Positions 53,338 to 61,370 of a stretch of 64,000 bases of DNA are shown piece after piece. The DNA comes from Halorubrum aethiopicum (lineage in GTDB: Archaea > Halobacteriota > Halobacteria > Halobacteriales > Haloferacaceae): NCBI RefSeq assembly GCF_001542905.1, contig NZ_LOAJ01000001.1:2666001-2730000 (forward strand), in the 5' to 3' direction. The notes beneath the pieces were generated by a model. The model did no database searches. It was not told the origin of the DNA and worked only from the letters and a program-made list of their open reading frames with translations. A program made the translations under genes and the position numbers. The first letter of the stretch is position 1. Each line of letters opens with the position of its first letter.

Positions 53338-54165
53338 ATGAACCTCGACTCCACGTTCGGCACGGACGCGCCGGTGATCGGCATGATACACCTGCCCGCG
53401 CTCCCCGGCGCGCCGGGCGCGCCCGACGACGGGGCGGTCGCGATGGACGCGGCCGTCGAGCGCGCCGTGGACGACGCGAGGAAACTCGAGGCCGGCGGCG
53501 TCGACGGGCTGATGATCGAGAACTTCGGCGACGCCCCCTTCCACCCCGACGACGTGCCGAAACACACCGTCGCGGCGACGACTCGCGCCGCGACGGCCGT
53601 CGCCTCGGCGGTGGAGTTGCCGATCGGGATCAACGTCCTCCGGAACGACGCCGAGGCGGCCGTCTCCGTCGCCGCCGCGGTCGGGGCGGCGTACGTCCGG
53701 GTGAACGTCCACACGGGGGCGCGCGTCACCGACCAGGGGATCGTCGAGGGGCGCGCCCACGAGACGGTCCGGCTCCGCGAGCGCCTCGGCGTCGACGTCG
53801 GGATCCTCGCCGATACCGACGTGAAACACTCCGCGCCGCTCACGCCGGCGGAGTACTCCGCGGAGTCGTTCGCCGACACCGCCGAGCGCGGCCTCGCCGA
53901 CGCCGTGATCGCCTCCGGGTCCGGTACCGGTCACGCGGTCGACGACGGCGCGCTGGAGGCGGTCGTCGAGGAGCGCGAGCGCCACGGCCTCGACACGCCG
54001 GTGTTCGTCGGCAGCGGCGTCCGGCCCGACACGGTCGGCGACCTCCTCGACGTCGCCGACGGCGTCATCGTCGGAACCGCGCTGAAGGAGGGCGGCGAGA
54101 CGACCGCACCGGTCGATCCCAAACGGGTCGAGGAACTCGTGGCGCGGGCGGACGAGGTTCGGTGA
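53338..54165 (+). CDS. BtpA-family TIM-barrel protein
   Basis: 275 residues from ATG 53338. The family start [15 protein letters not shown], then [45 protein letters not shown] and [11 protein letters not shown] match BtpA/SgcQ proteins. BtpA affects photosystem I in cyanobacteria, but relatives in archaea have no proven activity; a phosphate-binding barrel is likely. Confidence 0.92.
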   Translation: MNLDSTFGTDAPVIGMIHLPALPGAPGAPDDGAVAMDAAVERAVDDARKLEAGGVDGLMIENFGDAPFHPDDVPKHTVAATTRAATAVASAVELPIGINVLRNDAEAAVSVAAAVGAAYVRVNVHTGARVTDQGIVEGRAHETVRLRERLGVDVGILADTDVKHSAPLTPAEYSAESFADTAERGLADAVIASGSGTGHAVDDGALEAVVEERERHGLDTPVFVGSGVRPDTVGDLLDVADGVIVGTALKEGGETTAPVDPKRVEELVARADEVR

Positions 54166-54245
54166 GCACGGGATCGTCTCTCCCCGCTTTCATCACTGGC
54201 TCCGTTGAGATCCCATCGTTCGGACACGAACTACGCCGAAACGGC

Positions 54246-54650
54246 TAGTCGCTGAAGCGTGCTTATAGAGCGGGTGTTTCGATGGAGATTGAGGTGAGTA
54301 GAACAGGATCGTTGCTGGCGCGGTGAACACCGCCAAAGCCCCAGTCGCGAGGACTCGCGCGGCTCGCTGTGGTCCTCAGTCGTTCGCTCTGCTCACTCCT
54401 TGCGGTCCTTGCGTCGCCGGGCTTCGTCCTCGCGACTGCCCCTTTGAGCCCCACCCGCCCAGCACCGCCCCGCACCTCACGCCTCCCCAGCCTCGCGGCT
54501 CGCGGCTTCGCCGCTCGCTTATCGAGGTACTCACTTCGTTCGTACCTCGCCACGCTCGCCGCGTCCCTCGCGGACGGTTCGCGGGCCTCCGGCCCGCTCA
54601 CCGGCGCGCCACCGCTCCAGCGATCACTCGTTCCTTCGACTACACTGGCC
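54246..54650 (-). repeat. Dispersed structured element, copy E
   Basis: About 405 bases in the 556-base gap 54166-54721. Read on minus: CGAAGGAACGAGTGATCGC start, hairpin GCGGGCC/GGCCCGC, hairpin GAGGTAC/GTACCTC, invariant block (54470-54488), then the long stem formed by 54426-54437 with 54343-54354 (12 bp). This stem uses AGTCGCGAGGAC-type sequence instead of AGCCGGCTCCGG, yet pairing is complete. Tail TATAAGCACGCTTCAGCGAC. Confidence 0.88.
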
Positions 54651-54721
54651 GGAACCGGTTGGACACGTGTCATCCGCTGTGGATTTCGACGGGACTCATC
54701 GCCGAAGGGTAGTCTCGCTCG

Positions 54722-55756
54722 TCACCGAAGTTCCACGCCGCGCGCCGCGAGGAACGACTCGACCTCCTCGCGGGTCGGCAGCCCCGTCTGCGTGAACCGC
54801 TCCGTACAGTTGATCGCGGCGACCGCGGCCGCGAACCGGACGGCGTCGACGAGGGCGTCCCGACTTCGTCCCCCTGCCGACCCGCGACCCGCCGCCCTGC
54901 CATCCGCCAGGAACCACCGGTCGATCAGGCCGGCGAGGAACGCATCGCCCGCTCCGGTCGTGTCGACGACGTCGACCTCGAACCCGTCGACCCGGGTCGC
55001 CTCGCCCTCGGCGATGGCGGTCATCCCGTCCGCGCCGTGGGTGAGGACCGCGGGACCGACCGACGGGTCCCGGACCGCCCGAAGCCGGTCGACGGCCGCC
55101 TCGCGACCGCCGAAGTAGGCCGGCGCGGCGACGCCGCCGGCGACGAAGAGGTCCGCGCGGTGGAGGTAGCCGTGGACCGTCTCCGGCTCGGTCCCGCGCC
55201 CGGTGAGCTCCTCGACCGGCCCGGAGAGGTCGAAGACGAGCGCGGGCCGGTCGGGCTCGGGCACGTCGAGAACGCGGTCGAGCACCGCCCGCGCGACCCG
55301 GTCGGGCGTGTACGCCGTGAGGAAGACGACCTCGCTCGCGACGATCGAGTCGAGCGTCGCCGGATCGAGCCGGAGCTCGCGGAAGCTCTCGCCGGCGGTG
55401 ACGATGGCGCGCTCCCCGTCCGGCGCGCTGAGGATCACGGAGCGCGTCGTCGGATCGTCGCCGACGGTGACGCGCGAGCCGTCGACGCCGCTCTCCGCCA
55501 GCCAGGAGCGCGCCAGGCGGCCGTACTCGTCGTCGCCGACGCGGCTGACGAGCCCGACCTCGCGGCCGAGCCGGTCGAGGCCGACCGCGACGTTCGCGCC
55601 GACGCCGCCCGGCGCGGTCTCGACCTCGCTGGCGTACGCGCCGCCGTCCGGCTCCGGGAGGTTCGAGACGGCGTACCACTCGTCGACCGCGGCCGCGCCG
55701 ACGGCGGTGACGCGGGGCGGGTCGGGTTCGGACGCGCCTCCTGAAGAGCCCGTCAC
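54722..55756 (-). CDS. PfkB-family carbohydrate kinase
   Basis: 344 residues, GTG start 55756. Ribokinase fold: AVGAAAVDEWYAV at the N-terminus, GGVGANVAVGLDRLG signature 1, and VVDTTGAGDAFLAGLIDRW signature 2 with the catalytic Asp; FLTAYTPDRVARA lies between. A ~20-residue insert follows LIDRWF. Sugar or nucleoside substrate not known; linkage to the deaminase suggests nucleoside or ribose metabolism. The start overlaps the deaminase stop by four bases. Confidence 0.9.
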   Translation of the reverse strand: MTGSSGGASEPDPPRVTAVGAAAVDEWYAVSNLPEPDGGAYASEVETAPGGVGANVAVGLDRLGREVGLVSRVGDDEYGRLARSWLAESGVDGSRVTVGDDPTTRSVILSAPDGERAIVTAGESFRELRLDPATLDSIVASEVVFLTAYTPDRVARAVLDRVLDVPEPDRPALVFDLSGPVEELTGRGTEPETVHGYLHRADLFVAGGVAAPAYFGGREAAVDRLRAVRDPSVGPAVLTHGADGMTAIAEGEATRVDGFEVDVVDTTGAGDAFLAGLIDRWFLADGRAAGRGSAGGRSRDALVDAVRFAAAVAAINCTERFTQTGLPTREEVESFLAARGVELR

Positions 55757-56208
55757 GCTCCGAAGAAGGACTCGTGGACCGCCATCGCGGCCTCGGTCGC
55801 GATCGGTCCCTCGACGACGGTGTCGCCGTCGGCTCGTCGGATCACCTCGTCGGCGGGGATGGGGATCGCTCCGCCGGTGAGCTCGTGGAGCGTCTCGCCC
55901 GCGACTCCGAAGACGACGCGGCCGATCCCGGCGTAGTGGATCGCGGCGGTACACATCGGGCACGGCTCGGTGCTCGCGTACATCGTACAGTCGGCGAGCT
56001 CCTCCGGGGAGAGCTCGCGACCGGCCCACCGCGCCAGTTTCAGCTCCGGGTGCGCGGAGACGTCGTCGTCGGTCCGGGTCGTGTTCCTCGCCTCCCGCCG
56101 CACTTCGCCGTCGACGACCAACAGCGCGCCGAACGGGGTGTTCCCGGCCTCGACCGCCTCCTCGGCGAGTTCGATCGTCCGCAGGACGTGTTCCCGGTCC
56201 GTGGTCAT
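55753..56208 (-). CDS. Nucleoside/nucleobase deaminase, CDA fold
   Basis: 151 residues. Zinc-site motifs: SAHPELKLAR, where the usual HAE is HPE (His and catalytic Glu kept), and STEPCPMCTAAIHYAGI (PCxxC). NTPFGALLVV is the substrate-binding loop with Asn. Length and C-terminal tail fit guanine deaminase or TadA-like enzymes; which base is used cannot be told. Co-translated with the PfkB gene. Confidence 0.9.
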   Translation of the reverse strand: MTTDREHVLRTIELAEEAVEAGNTPFGALLVVDGEVRREARNTTRTDDDVSAHPELKLARWAGRELSPEELADCTMYASTEPCPMCTAAIHYAGIGRVVFGVAGETLHELTGGAIPIPADEVIRRADGDTVVEGPIATEAAMAVHESFFGA

Positions 56209-56232
56209 GTCACTGCCTTCGGCCCTCGGAAC

Positions 56233-56589
56233 CTAACGTTTCCCGTCGCCGGCGGCGGGGTCGGTCGAGGTGTCGGCCGCCTCCCCCGGCGGGTCGTCGC
56301 TCGCCGCAAGCGGAGCGCCCTCGTCGTCCGATCCCTCGTCGTCCGATCCCTCGTCATCCGACTCCGTTTCCTCCGCGGACGCGGCCGCTCGAACCTCCCG
56401 GAGCTTGTCGACCGCGTCGTCGGTCGCGGCCGATCGGGTCTCGGTCGCGGCCGCGGGATCGAGCCGGTCGTCGTCCGGTTCCGCCGGTTCCGACTCTGTC
56501 TCCTCGTCGGGTCCCTCGTCCGTGTCCGCCTCCTCCGAACCGCCGAGGAGGCCGCCGATTCGCTCGCGGATCTCGGTGAGCAGTCCCAT
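56233..56589 (-). CDS. Small acidic disordered haloarchaeal protein
   Basis: 118 residues. Basic/amphipathic start GLLTEIRERIGGLLGGSEE, then Glu/Asp-rich sequence with SDDEG repeated three times (DNA duplication of TCGTCGTCCGATCCC). A short helix (AVDKLREVRAAASAEE) lies mid-protein. No known function. Three bases downstream of the preceding gene's stop. Confidence 0.7.
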   Translation of the reverse strand: MGLLTEIRERIGGLLGGSEEADTDEGPDEETESEPAEPDDDRLDPAAATETRSAATDDAVDKLREVRAAASAEETESDDEGSDDEGSDDEGAPLAASDDPPGEAADTSTDPAAGDGKR

Positions 56590-56592
56590 GAG

Positions 56593-57381
56593 TCAGTAGT
56601 TCCGGAACAGCAGCGCCCGCACGTCGTCCTTGGTGCGGGCCGTTTCGACGCTTCCGTCGGGCAGTTCCACCTCGTAGCGCGCGTCGCCGTCGCCCTCCCG
56701 CCACTTGTCGTCGTGGGTGTCGAGCAGGCTCATCATCGCGTTCAGCTGGCCGGCTCCGCCGTCGTCGGCGTCGTCGGCCGTGTCGTCGGTGGCATCGTCG
56801 TCGTCGGCGGTGTCGTCGGCCGTATCGTCGGCGGCGTCGTCCCCGCGGCCGTCACCGTCTCCGGGCTCGTCGCCGGCGGCGCTCTCGCTCTCGTCGTCCG
56901 CCTCCTCGGGGTCCGCGGCGTCGGCGTCGGGGACCTCCACGTCGACGCGGGCGAAGGGGTCGGCGGCCAGCTCCTCGGCCGCGTCGAGGATCGCCTCCAC
57001 GAGCTTCTCCTTGGTCATCTCGCTGCGGCCGGTGACGTCGAACGCGGCGGCGATCGAGTACAGGTCCGAGCGGTCCGCGTCCTCGGGGTCGCCGTGTCTC
57101 CGGTTGCGCTCGTCGAGCACCTCTCGGGCAGCCTCGCGGTCGAACGGGGATCGAGCCACGTCGCCGTCGTCGTCCGCGTTCGATCCGTCCGGTCCGCCGG
57201 CCGGTCGGTCGGGGTCGGCAGAGCGGTCCGGGTCGTCGACGGCCTCGGCGAGGTCGAGCAGGTACGCGAGCACCTCCTCGGTGCCGACCGTCGCGTACGG
57301 GCCGGCGTGTCGGTCGGCCAGCTCCTCGCGCAGGGCCTCGATGCGTTCTCTCTGGTCGTCGGTGATCTCGAGCGGTGGCAT
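56593..57381 (-). CDS. Haloarchaeal protein with SAP/Rho-N-like helical segment
   Basis: 262 residues. Residues 1-40 are helical (LEITDDQRERIEALREELA); ~105-140 contain SDLYSIAAAFDVTGRSEMTK then KLVEAILDAAEEL, resembling a SAP or Rho-N-type nucleic acid binding helix pair; ~150-215 are Asp/Thr/Ala repeats; the end is folded (LNAMMSLLDTHDDKW, YEVELPDGSVETARTKDD). DNA/RNA binding is an inference. ATG 57381 follows the zinc-ribbon stop by three bases. Confidence 0.75.
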   Translation of the reverse strand: MPPLEITDDQRERIEALREELADRHAGPYATVGTEEVLAYLLDLAEAVDDPDRSADPDRPAGGPDGSNADDDGDVARSPFDREAAREVLDERNRRHGDPEDADRSDLYSIAAAFDVTGRSEMTKEKLVEAILDAAEELAADPFARVDVEVPDADAADPEEADDESESAAGDEPGDGDGRGDDAADDTADDTADDDDATDDTADDADDGGAGQLNAMMSLLDTHDDKWREGDGDARYEVELPDGSVETARTKDDVRALLFRNY

Positions 57382-57384
57382 TCG

Positions 57385-57603
57385 TTACTCCTCTCGGTCC
57401 GCGTTCTCCCGGTCCGTTTCCCCGTCCTCGACGCCTCTGCCGAAGCGTTCGAGCGCCTCCTCCCAGCTCTCGACGAGGCGGGGCTCGCCGGAGTGGTCGA
57501 CCTCGACGCCGGCGTAGCCGCAGGCGTCACAGCCGACGGCCTCGGCCCCGCCGAGCGTGAACGTCGTCAGCGCGGATCCACAGCGCGGGCACTCGCTCGA
57601 CAC
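57385..57603 (-). CDS. Small zinc-ribbon protein
   Basis: 72 residues, GTG start 57603. ECPRCGSALTTF and GCDACGYAG form a CxxC...CxxC zinc ribbon in the first 30 residues; the rest is acidic with a helix (LVESWEEALERFGRG). First gene of the five-gene minus-strand operon. Possibly nucleic-acid or protein binding; family not identified. Confidence 0.78.
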   Translation of the reverse strand: MSSECPRCGSALTTFTLGGAEAVGCDACGYAGVEVDHSGEPRLVESWEEALERFGRGVEDGETDRENADREE

Positions 57604-57753
57604 GGTCTCTCTGGTGAGTGGTGGACGCCGGCCGTGAAAAATACGGGGGTCGCGGGGATCCCGAGGATCGCGAGAGACGCCGCCCGGGGAGTTCGTCACG
57701 AACGTTGTATCGGAAGTATTCCTCACGGACCTATCGGTCGAACGAACCGATAC

Positions 57754-57764
57754 TAATATATTAA
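57754..57764 (+). promoter_or_regulatory. TATA box of the 57788 gene
   Basis: TAATATATTAA, a strong AT-rich element in GC-rich DNA, lies 24-34 bases before ATG 57788 and implies a leaderless mRNA. Confidence 0.7.
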
Positions 57765-57787
57765 CTCGTTCTGTAGTTGTGTTTGTA

Positions 57788-58018
57788 ATGGGAGCGAACG
57801 GGGTCGACCTTCTCGGCGTGCTGGAAAGCGACACGGACACGATCACGAACGCGGTGGCGACCGGGCGGATCGACCTCGAGGACCTGGATCGATTCGTGGA
57901 GAGCGTCGATCGGGGGGACCTCGAGGCGGACCGCGGCGTCGACGAGGTGGTCTGGATCGTCGGGTCGCTGCTGCGCGGCGACGCCGCCGGCTGGGAGGAG
58001 ATGGAGCCGGCGAGTTAG
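57788..58018 (+). CDS. Small haloarchaeal protein of unknown function
   Basis: 76 residues from ATG 57788 (GTG 57779 also in frame). Mainly helical and acidic: GANGVDLLGVLESDTDTIT, GRIDLEDLDRFVESVDRGD, DEVVWIVGSLLRG. No membrane segment or known motif. Its strong TATA box argues for real expression. Confidence 0.7.
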   Translation: MGANGVDLLGVLESDTDTITNAVATGRIDLEDLDRFVESVDRGDLEADRGVDEVVWIVGSLLRGDAAGWEEMEPAS

Positions 58019-58123
58019 ACCGCGGTCGGGAGGGGAACCGACTCGGCGACTCGGCGGATCGGCGACTCAGCAACTCGGCGGATCGGGGGCAACAATCATT
58101 AGACTCGGCGGAAACGTCGAGAC

Positions 58124-59050
58124 ATGAGCGACTCGACCGAGTCGAACCCGCTTTTCGACTACTACCGCCGCTACGTCGGCGACCCCGACCGCGCGGTCGA
58201 CGTGTACGCCGGGTTCGGGCTCTTCTTCGTGGGGCTCGGCCTGGGCGTCGTCGGCATCGCCGTGTTCCTCTACAGCGCGACGCTGCCGCCGAACACCCTC
58301 TCGACGTACTCGGTCCGGCAGGTGGCCGCCGTCGCCGCCGCGCTCGGGCTTCCGGGGCTGCTCCTCGGCGTCGTCGTCCTCCTCCCGGTCGACCGCCGCA
58401 TGCTGTACCTCGGGAGCGGCGGAGCCGCGGTGTGTCTCGTCGCCGTCGCGTGGTTCGTTCGCGTGTACCCGCACGACTGGAACGTCGCCGAGCCGCCGGA
58501 CTACAGCGCGCAGGTCGTGGCGCTGTACAGCGTCGGCCTCGTCGCCGTCATCGGCGCGACCGGTGCGGCGCTCGTCGCCCACCGCGTCGAACAGGCGTCG
58601 GGCGCGGCGGCCGCCGGCGGAGCCGGCTCCGCGTCCGACGACGCCGGTTCGGGCGGAGACGGCGGATCGGGAGCCGAAACCGTCACCGACGAGCAGGTCC
58701 GCGCCGACATCGAGCGCGAGCTCGACGACGCGGAGCTCACCTGGGGCGGCGTCGAGCGTCCGACGGGCCGCCGGCTGGAGCTGAACACCACCGCCGTCGA
58801 CGAGGCCGACGTCGACAGCGGTGCGCTCTCGGGATCGGCGACCGAGACGCGGACCACCTCGGGCACCGTCGACGACGCGGTCTCCCAGCTCAAGGGGCTC
58901 CAGGGCGGCGAGACCAAGACCGCGAGCGGCGAGGGGACCGACGACCAGGCCGCCGCGCTGCGCGAGCTCCGCGAGCAGCAGCGAGCGGAGGAGCAGGCCG
59001 AGGCCGAGGAGTCGTCGGTCGTCGACCGGATCCGCGGGCTGTTCGAATAG
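58124..59050 (+). CDS. Haloarchaeal four-helix membrane protein with acidic cytoplasmic tail
   Basis: 308 residues. Four hydrophobic segments (about residues 27-50, 66-88, 94-112, 130-150) starting AGFGLFFVGLGLGVVGIAV. The C-terminal half is acidic with a helical end (ALRELREQQRAEEQAEAEE and VVDRIRGLFE). No transporter motif. Function unknown; conserved-looking across haloarchaea by composition only. Confidence 0.8.
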   Translation: MSDSTESNPLFDYYRRYVGDPDRAVDVYAGFGLFFVGLGLGVVGIAVFLYSATLPPNTLSTYSVRQVAAVAAALGLPGLLLGVVVLLPVDRRMLYLGSGGAAVCLVAVAWFVRVYPHDWNVAEPPDYSAQVVALYSVGLVAVIGATGAALVAHRVEQASGAAAAGGAGSASDDAGSGGDGGSGAETVTDEQVRADIERELDDAELTWGGVERPTGRRLELNTTAVDEADVDSGALSGSATETRTTSGTVDDAVSQLKGLQGGETKTASGEGTDDQAAALRELREQQRAEEQAEAEESSVVDRIRGLFE

Positions 59051-59083
59051 ACCCCGGGCGGGTCGCGTCCCCGCATCGGATCC

Positions 59084-59091
59084 TTATATAT
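59084..59091 (+). promoter_or_regulatory. TATA box of the PHP gene
   Basis: TTATATAT is 23-30 bases before GTG 59114. Confidence 0.65.
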
Positions 59092-59113
59092 CGTCGGCCG
59101 CCTATCCGGGGGC

Positions 59114-60010
59114 GTGTCCAGCGTCACCGTGAGGATCGACCCGCACGTCCATTCCGAGGACAGTTACGACGGCCACGAGCCGGTCGAGCTGATCCTGGAA
59201 CACACCGCGGACATCGGCCTCGACGCGGTCGTGATCACCGACCACGACACGATGGGCGAGTCGAAGCGGGCGGCCGAACTCGCCCCCGAGTACGGGCTGG
59301 TCGGGATCCCCGGCGTCGAGGTGTCGACCGCGGACGGCCACCTGCTCGCGATCGGCGTCGACCGGATGCCGCCGCGCGGGGAGTCGTACGCGGCGACCGT
59401 GTCGTGGATCCACGACCGCGGCGGGGTCGCGATCGTTCCCCACCCCTTCCAGCGGTCGCGTCACGGCGTCCGCAGACGCGACATCCCCCTCCCCGAGTCC
59501 GACGACCGCGAGGACGCTGGCGGCGACCCAGCCGCGAGCGGCGACTCAGCCGCGGGCGGCGACGCCGTCGACGAGGTCGACGCCATCGAGGTGTTCAACG
59601 CCTGGCTGTTCACCGGCTACCGCAACCGACGCGCGAGGCGGTTCGCGGCGCTCCACGGCTATCCCGGCGTCGCCGCCAGCGACGCCCACCACCTGAACTA
59701 CGTCGGCCGGGCGTTCACGGAGCTGACGGTCCGGGGCCGCTCGTCGGTCGACGACGTGACCGCCGAGGACGTGCTCGCCGCGATCCGCGAGGGGACGACG
59801 AGCGCGAGCGGGAAGCGCGCGCCGGTTCCGATGGCGGCGAGACACTACCTGATCGCCGCCGGCCGGAAGTCCGGCTACTACGCCCGGACGGGCGCGGACC
59901 GGGGGACGACCGCCGCGGTTCGCGCCGCGAGCGAGGCCGTCTCGATGACGCGGGTCGGCCTCTCACAGGGGGTCCACCGGTTCGGGCGGGCGCTCTCGTG
60001 GTTCCGGTAG
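59114..60010 (+). CDS. PHP-domain metal-dependent phosphoesterase
   Basis: 298 residues, GTG start 59114. PHP metal motifs in order: IDPHVHSEDSYDGHEP, VVITDHDTMGES, GIPGVEVSTADGH, VPHPFQRSRHGVR, and late ASDAHHL. These match the family of nucleotide or phosphoester hydrolases (RNase AM/YciV type). A Gly/Asp/Ala insert occurs at residues ~130-155. Substrate unknown. Confidence 0.9.
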   Translation: MSSVTVRIDPHVHSEDSYDGHEPVELILEHTADIGLDAVVITDHDTMGESKRAAELAPEYGLVGIPGVEVSTADGHLLAIGVDRMPPRGESYAATVSWIHDRGGVAIVPHPFQRSRHGVRRRDIPLPESDDREDAGGDPAASGDSAAGGDAVDEVDAIEVFNAWLFTGYRNRRARRFAALHGYPGVAASDAHHLNYVGRAFTELTVRGRSSVDDVTAEDVLAAIREGTTSASGKRAPVPMAARHYLIAAGRKSGYYARTGADRGTTAAVRAASEAVSMTRVGLSQGVHRFGRALSWFR

Positions 60011-60104
60011 ATCCGGCGCTCCGGGAGGGCGGCCGGCGCGGTGCGGAGTCGGCGACGCCGCCGGGGAGGCGGGGTTTTTGGCCGCGGAGGCGAAACGACC
60101 GGCC

Positions 60105-61370
60105 ATGAGCCACGACAGACACGAGGCCGGGTTCAAACGGCGGACCCGCGTCGCCGAGGCGCGCGCGACGCTGCTCGACGCCGTCGAGCCCCACGGCCGG
60201 ACCGAGACGGTCCCCCTCGCCGACGCCGACGGGCGCGTCCTCGCCGAGCCGATCGACGCGCCCGCGCCGGTGCCGGGCTACGACCGGGCGGCGATGGACG
60301 GCTACGCGGTCCGCGCGGAGGACACCTTCGGCGCGTCCGACCGGTCGCCGACCGTCCTGCGGGAGCGAGAGCACGAGGATGGGTCGGTCGCGCCCGGCGA
60401 GGCGGTCCGCGTCCACACGGGGAGCGCGCTCCCGGAGGGCGCGGACGCGGTCGTGATGATCGAACACGTCGAGGCGGTCGGCGACGAGGTCGAGACGTTC
60501 GACGCGGTCGCCGCCGGCGAGAACGTCGGCGCGGCCGGCGAGGACGTGGCGGAGGGCCAGCGGCTCTACGAGGCGGGCGAGACGCTCCGCCCGTCCGACC
60601 TGGGGCTGTGTAAGTCGGTCGGCCTCGAGGAGGTCGTCGTCCGCGAGCGCCCCGCGGTCGCCGTGATTCCGACCGGCGAGGAGCTGGTCCAGGCCGACCC
60701 CGACCCCGGTGAGGTGATCGAGACGAACGGACTCACCGTCTCCCGGCTCGTGGAGCGCTGGGGCGGCGAGCCGCGGTACCGCGAGGTCGTCACCGACGAC
60801 GAGGAGGCGCTCGCGGCCGCGATCGAGCGGGACCTCGACGCCGACGTGGTCGTCACCACCGGCGGCTCCTCCGTCGGCGAGCGCGACCTCCTCCCGGAGG
60901 TCGTCGACGACCTCGGCGAGGTGCTCGTCCACGGCGTGGCGCTCAAGCCCGGCCATCCGGTGTGTCTCGGGCGGGTCGAGGGGACGCCCGTGGTCTCGCT
61001 GCCCGGCTACCCCGTGGCCTGTATCGTCAACGCGGTCCAGTTCCTCCGACCCGTCCAGAAACTGGCGGGAGGAACGACCGCCGACCCGCTCCCGACCCGG
61101 CGCGCGCGCCTCGACCGGAAGGTGGCGAGCGAGCCCGGCACCCGGACGTTCGCCCGGGTGAGGCTGTCGCGGGCGGACGACACCGAGGATGGCGACGGAG
61201 TCGACGCCGACGACGACGCGCCCTTCGTCGCGACGCCCACCCGCGCGAGCGGTTCCGGCGTCCTCTCCAGCGTCGCGCTCGCGGACGGCTGGGTCGTCGT
61301 GCCGGAGCCGCGGGAGGGGCTCGACGCCGGCGACGTCGTCGACGTCGAGCTCTGGGAGGTGACGGAATGA
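60105..61370 (+). CDS. moeA: Molybdopterin molybdenumtransferase MoeA (first paralogue)
   Basis: 421 residues from ATG 60105 (TTG 60078 in frame rejected). Inserts molybdenum into molybdopterin-AMP. PGYDRAAMDGYAVRAEDTFG, GSALPEGADAVVMIEHVE, VAVIPTGEELV, VVTTGGSSVGERDLLPEV, VALKPGHPVCLGRVEG and LPGYPVACIVN are family signatures. An acidic insert lies at residues ~365-380. Stop overlaps the next moeA by four bases. Confidence 0.94.
   Translation: MSHDRHEAGFKRRTRVAEARATLLDAVEPHGRTETVPLADADGRVLAEPIDAPAPVPGYDRAAMDGYAVRAEDTFGASDRSPTVLREREHEDGSVAPGEAVRVHTGSALPEGADAVVMIEHVEAVGDEVETFDAVAAGENVGAAGEDVAEGQRLYEAGETLRPSDLGLCKSVGLEEVVVRERPAVAVIPTGEELVQADPDPGEVIETNGLTVSRLVERWGGEPRYREVVTDDEEALAAAIERDLDADVVVTTGGSSVGERDLLPEVVDDLGEVLVHGVALKPGHPVCLGRVEGTPVVSLPGYPVACIVNAVQFLRPVQKLAGGTTADPLPTRRARLDRKVASEPGTRTFARVRLSRADDTEDGDGVDADDDAPFVATPTRASGSGVLSSVALADGWVVVPEPREGLDAGDVVDVELWEVTE

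Noticed and set aside
56705-57517. Ser-rich 270-residue plus-strand open frame
   Set aside because: Shadow of the Asp-rich gene at 56593-57381; Asp codons (GAC) read in reverse give Ser/Val-rich sequence.
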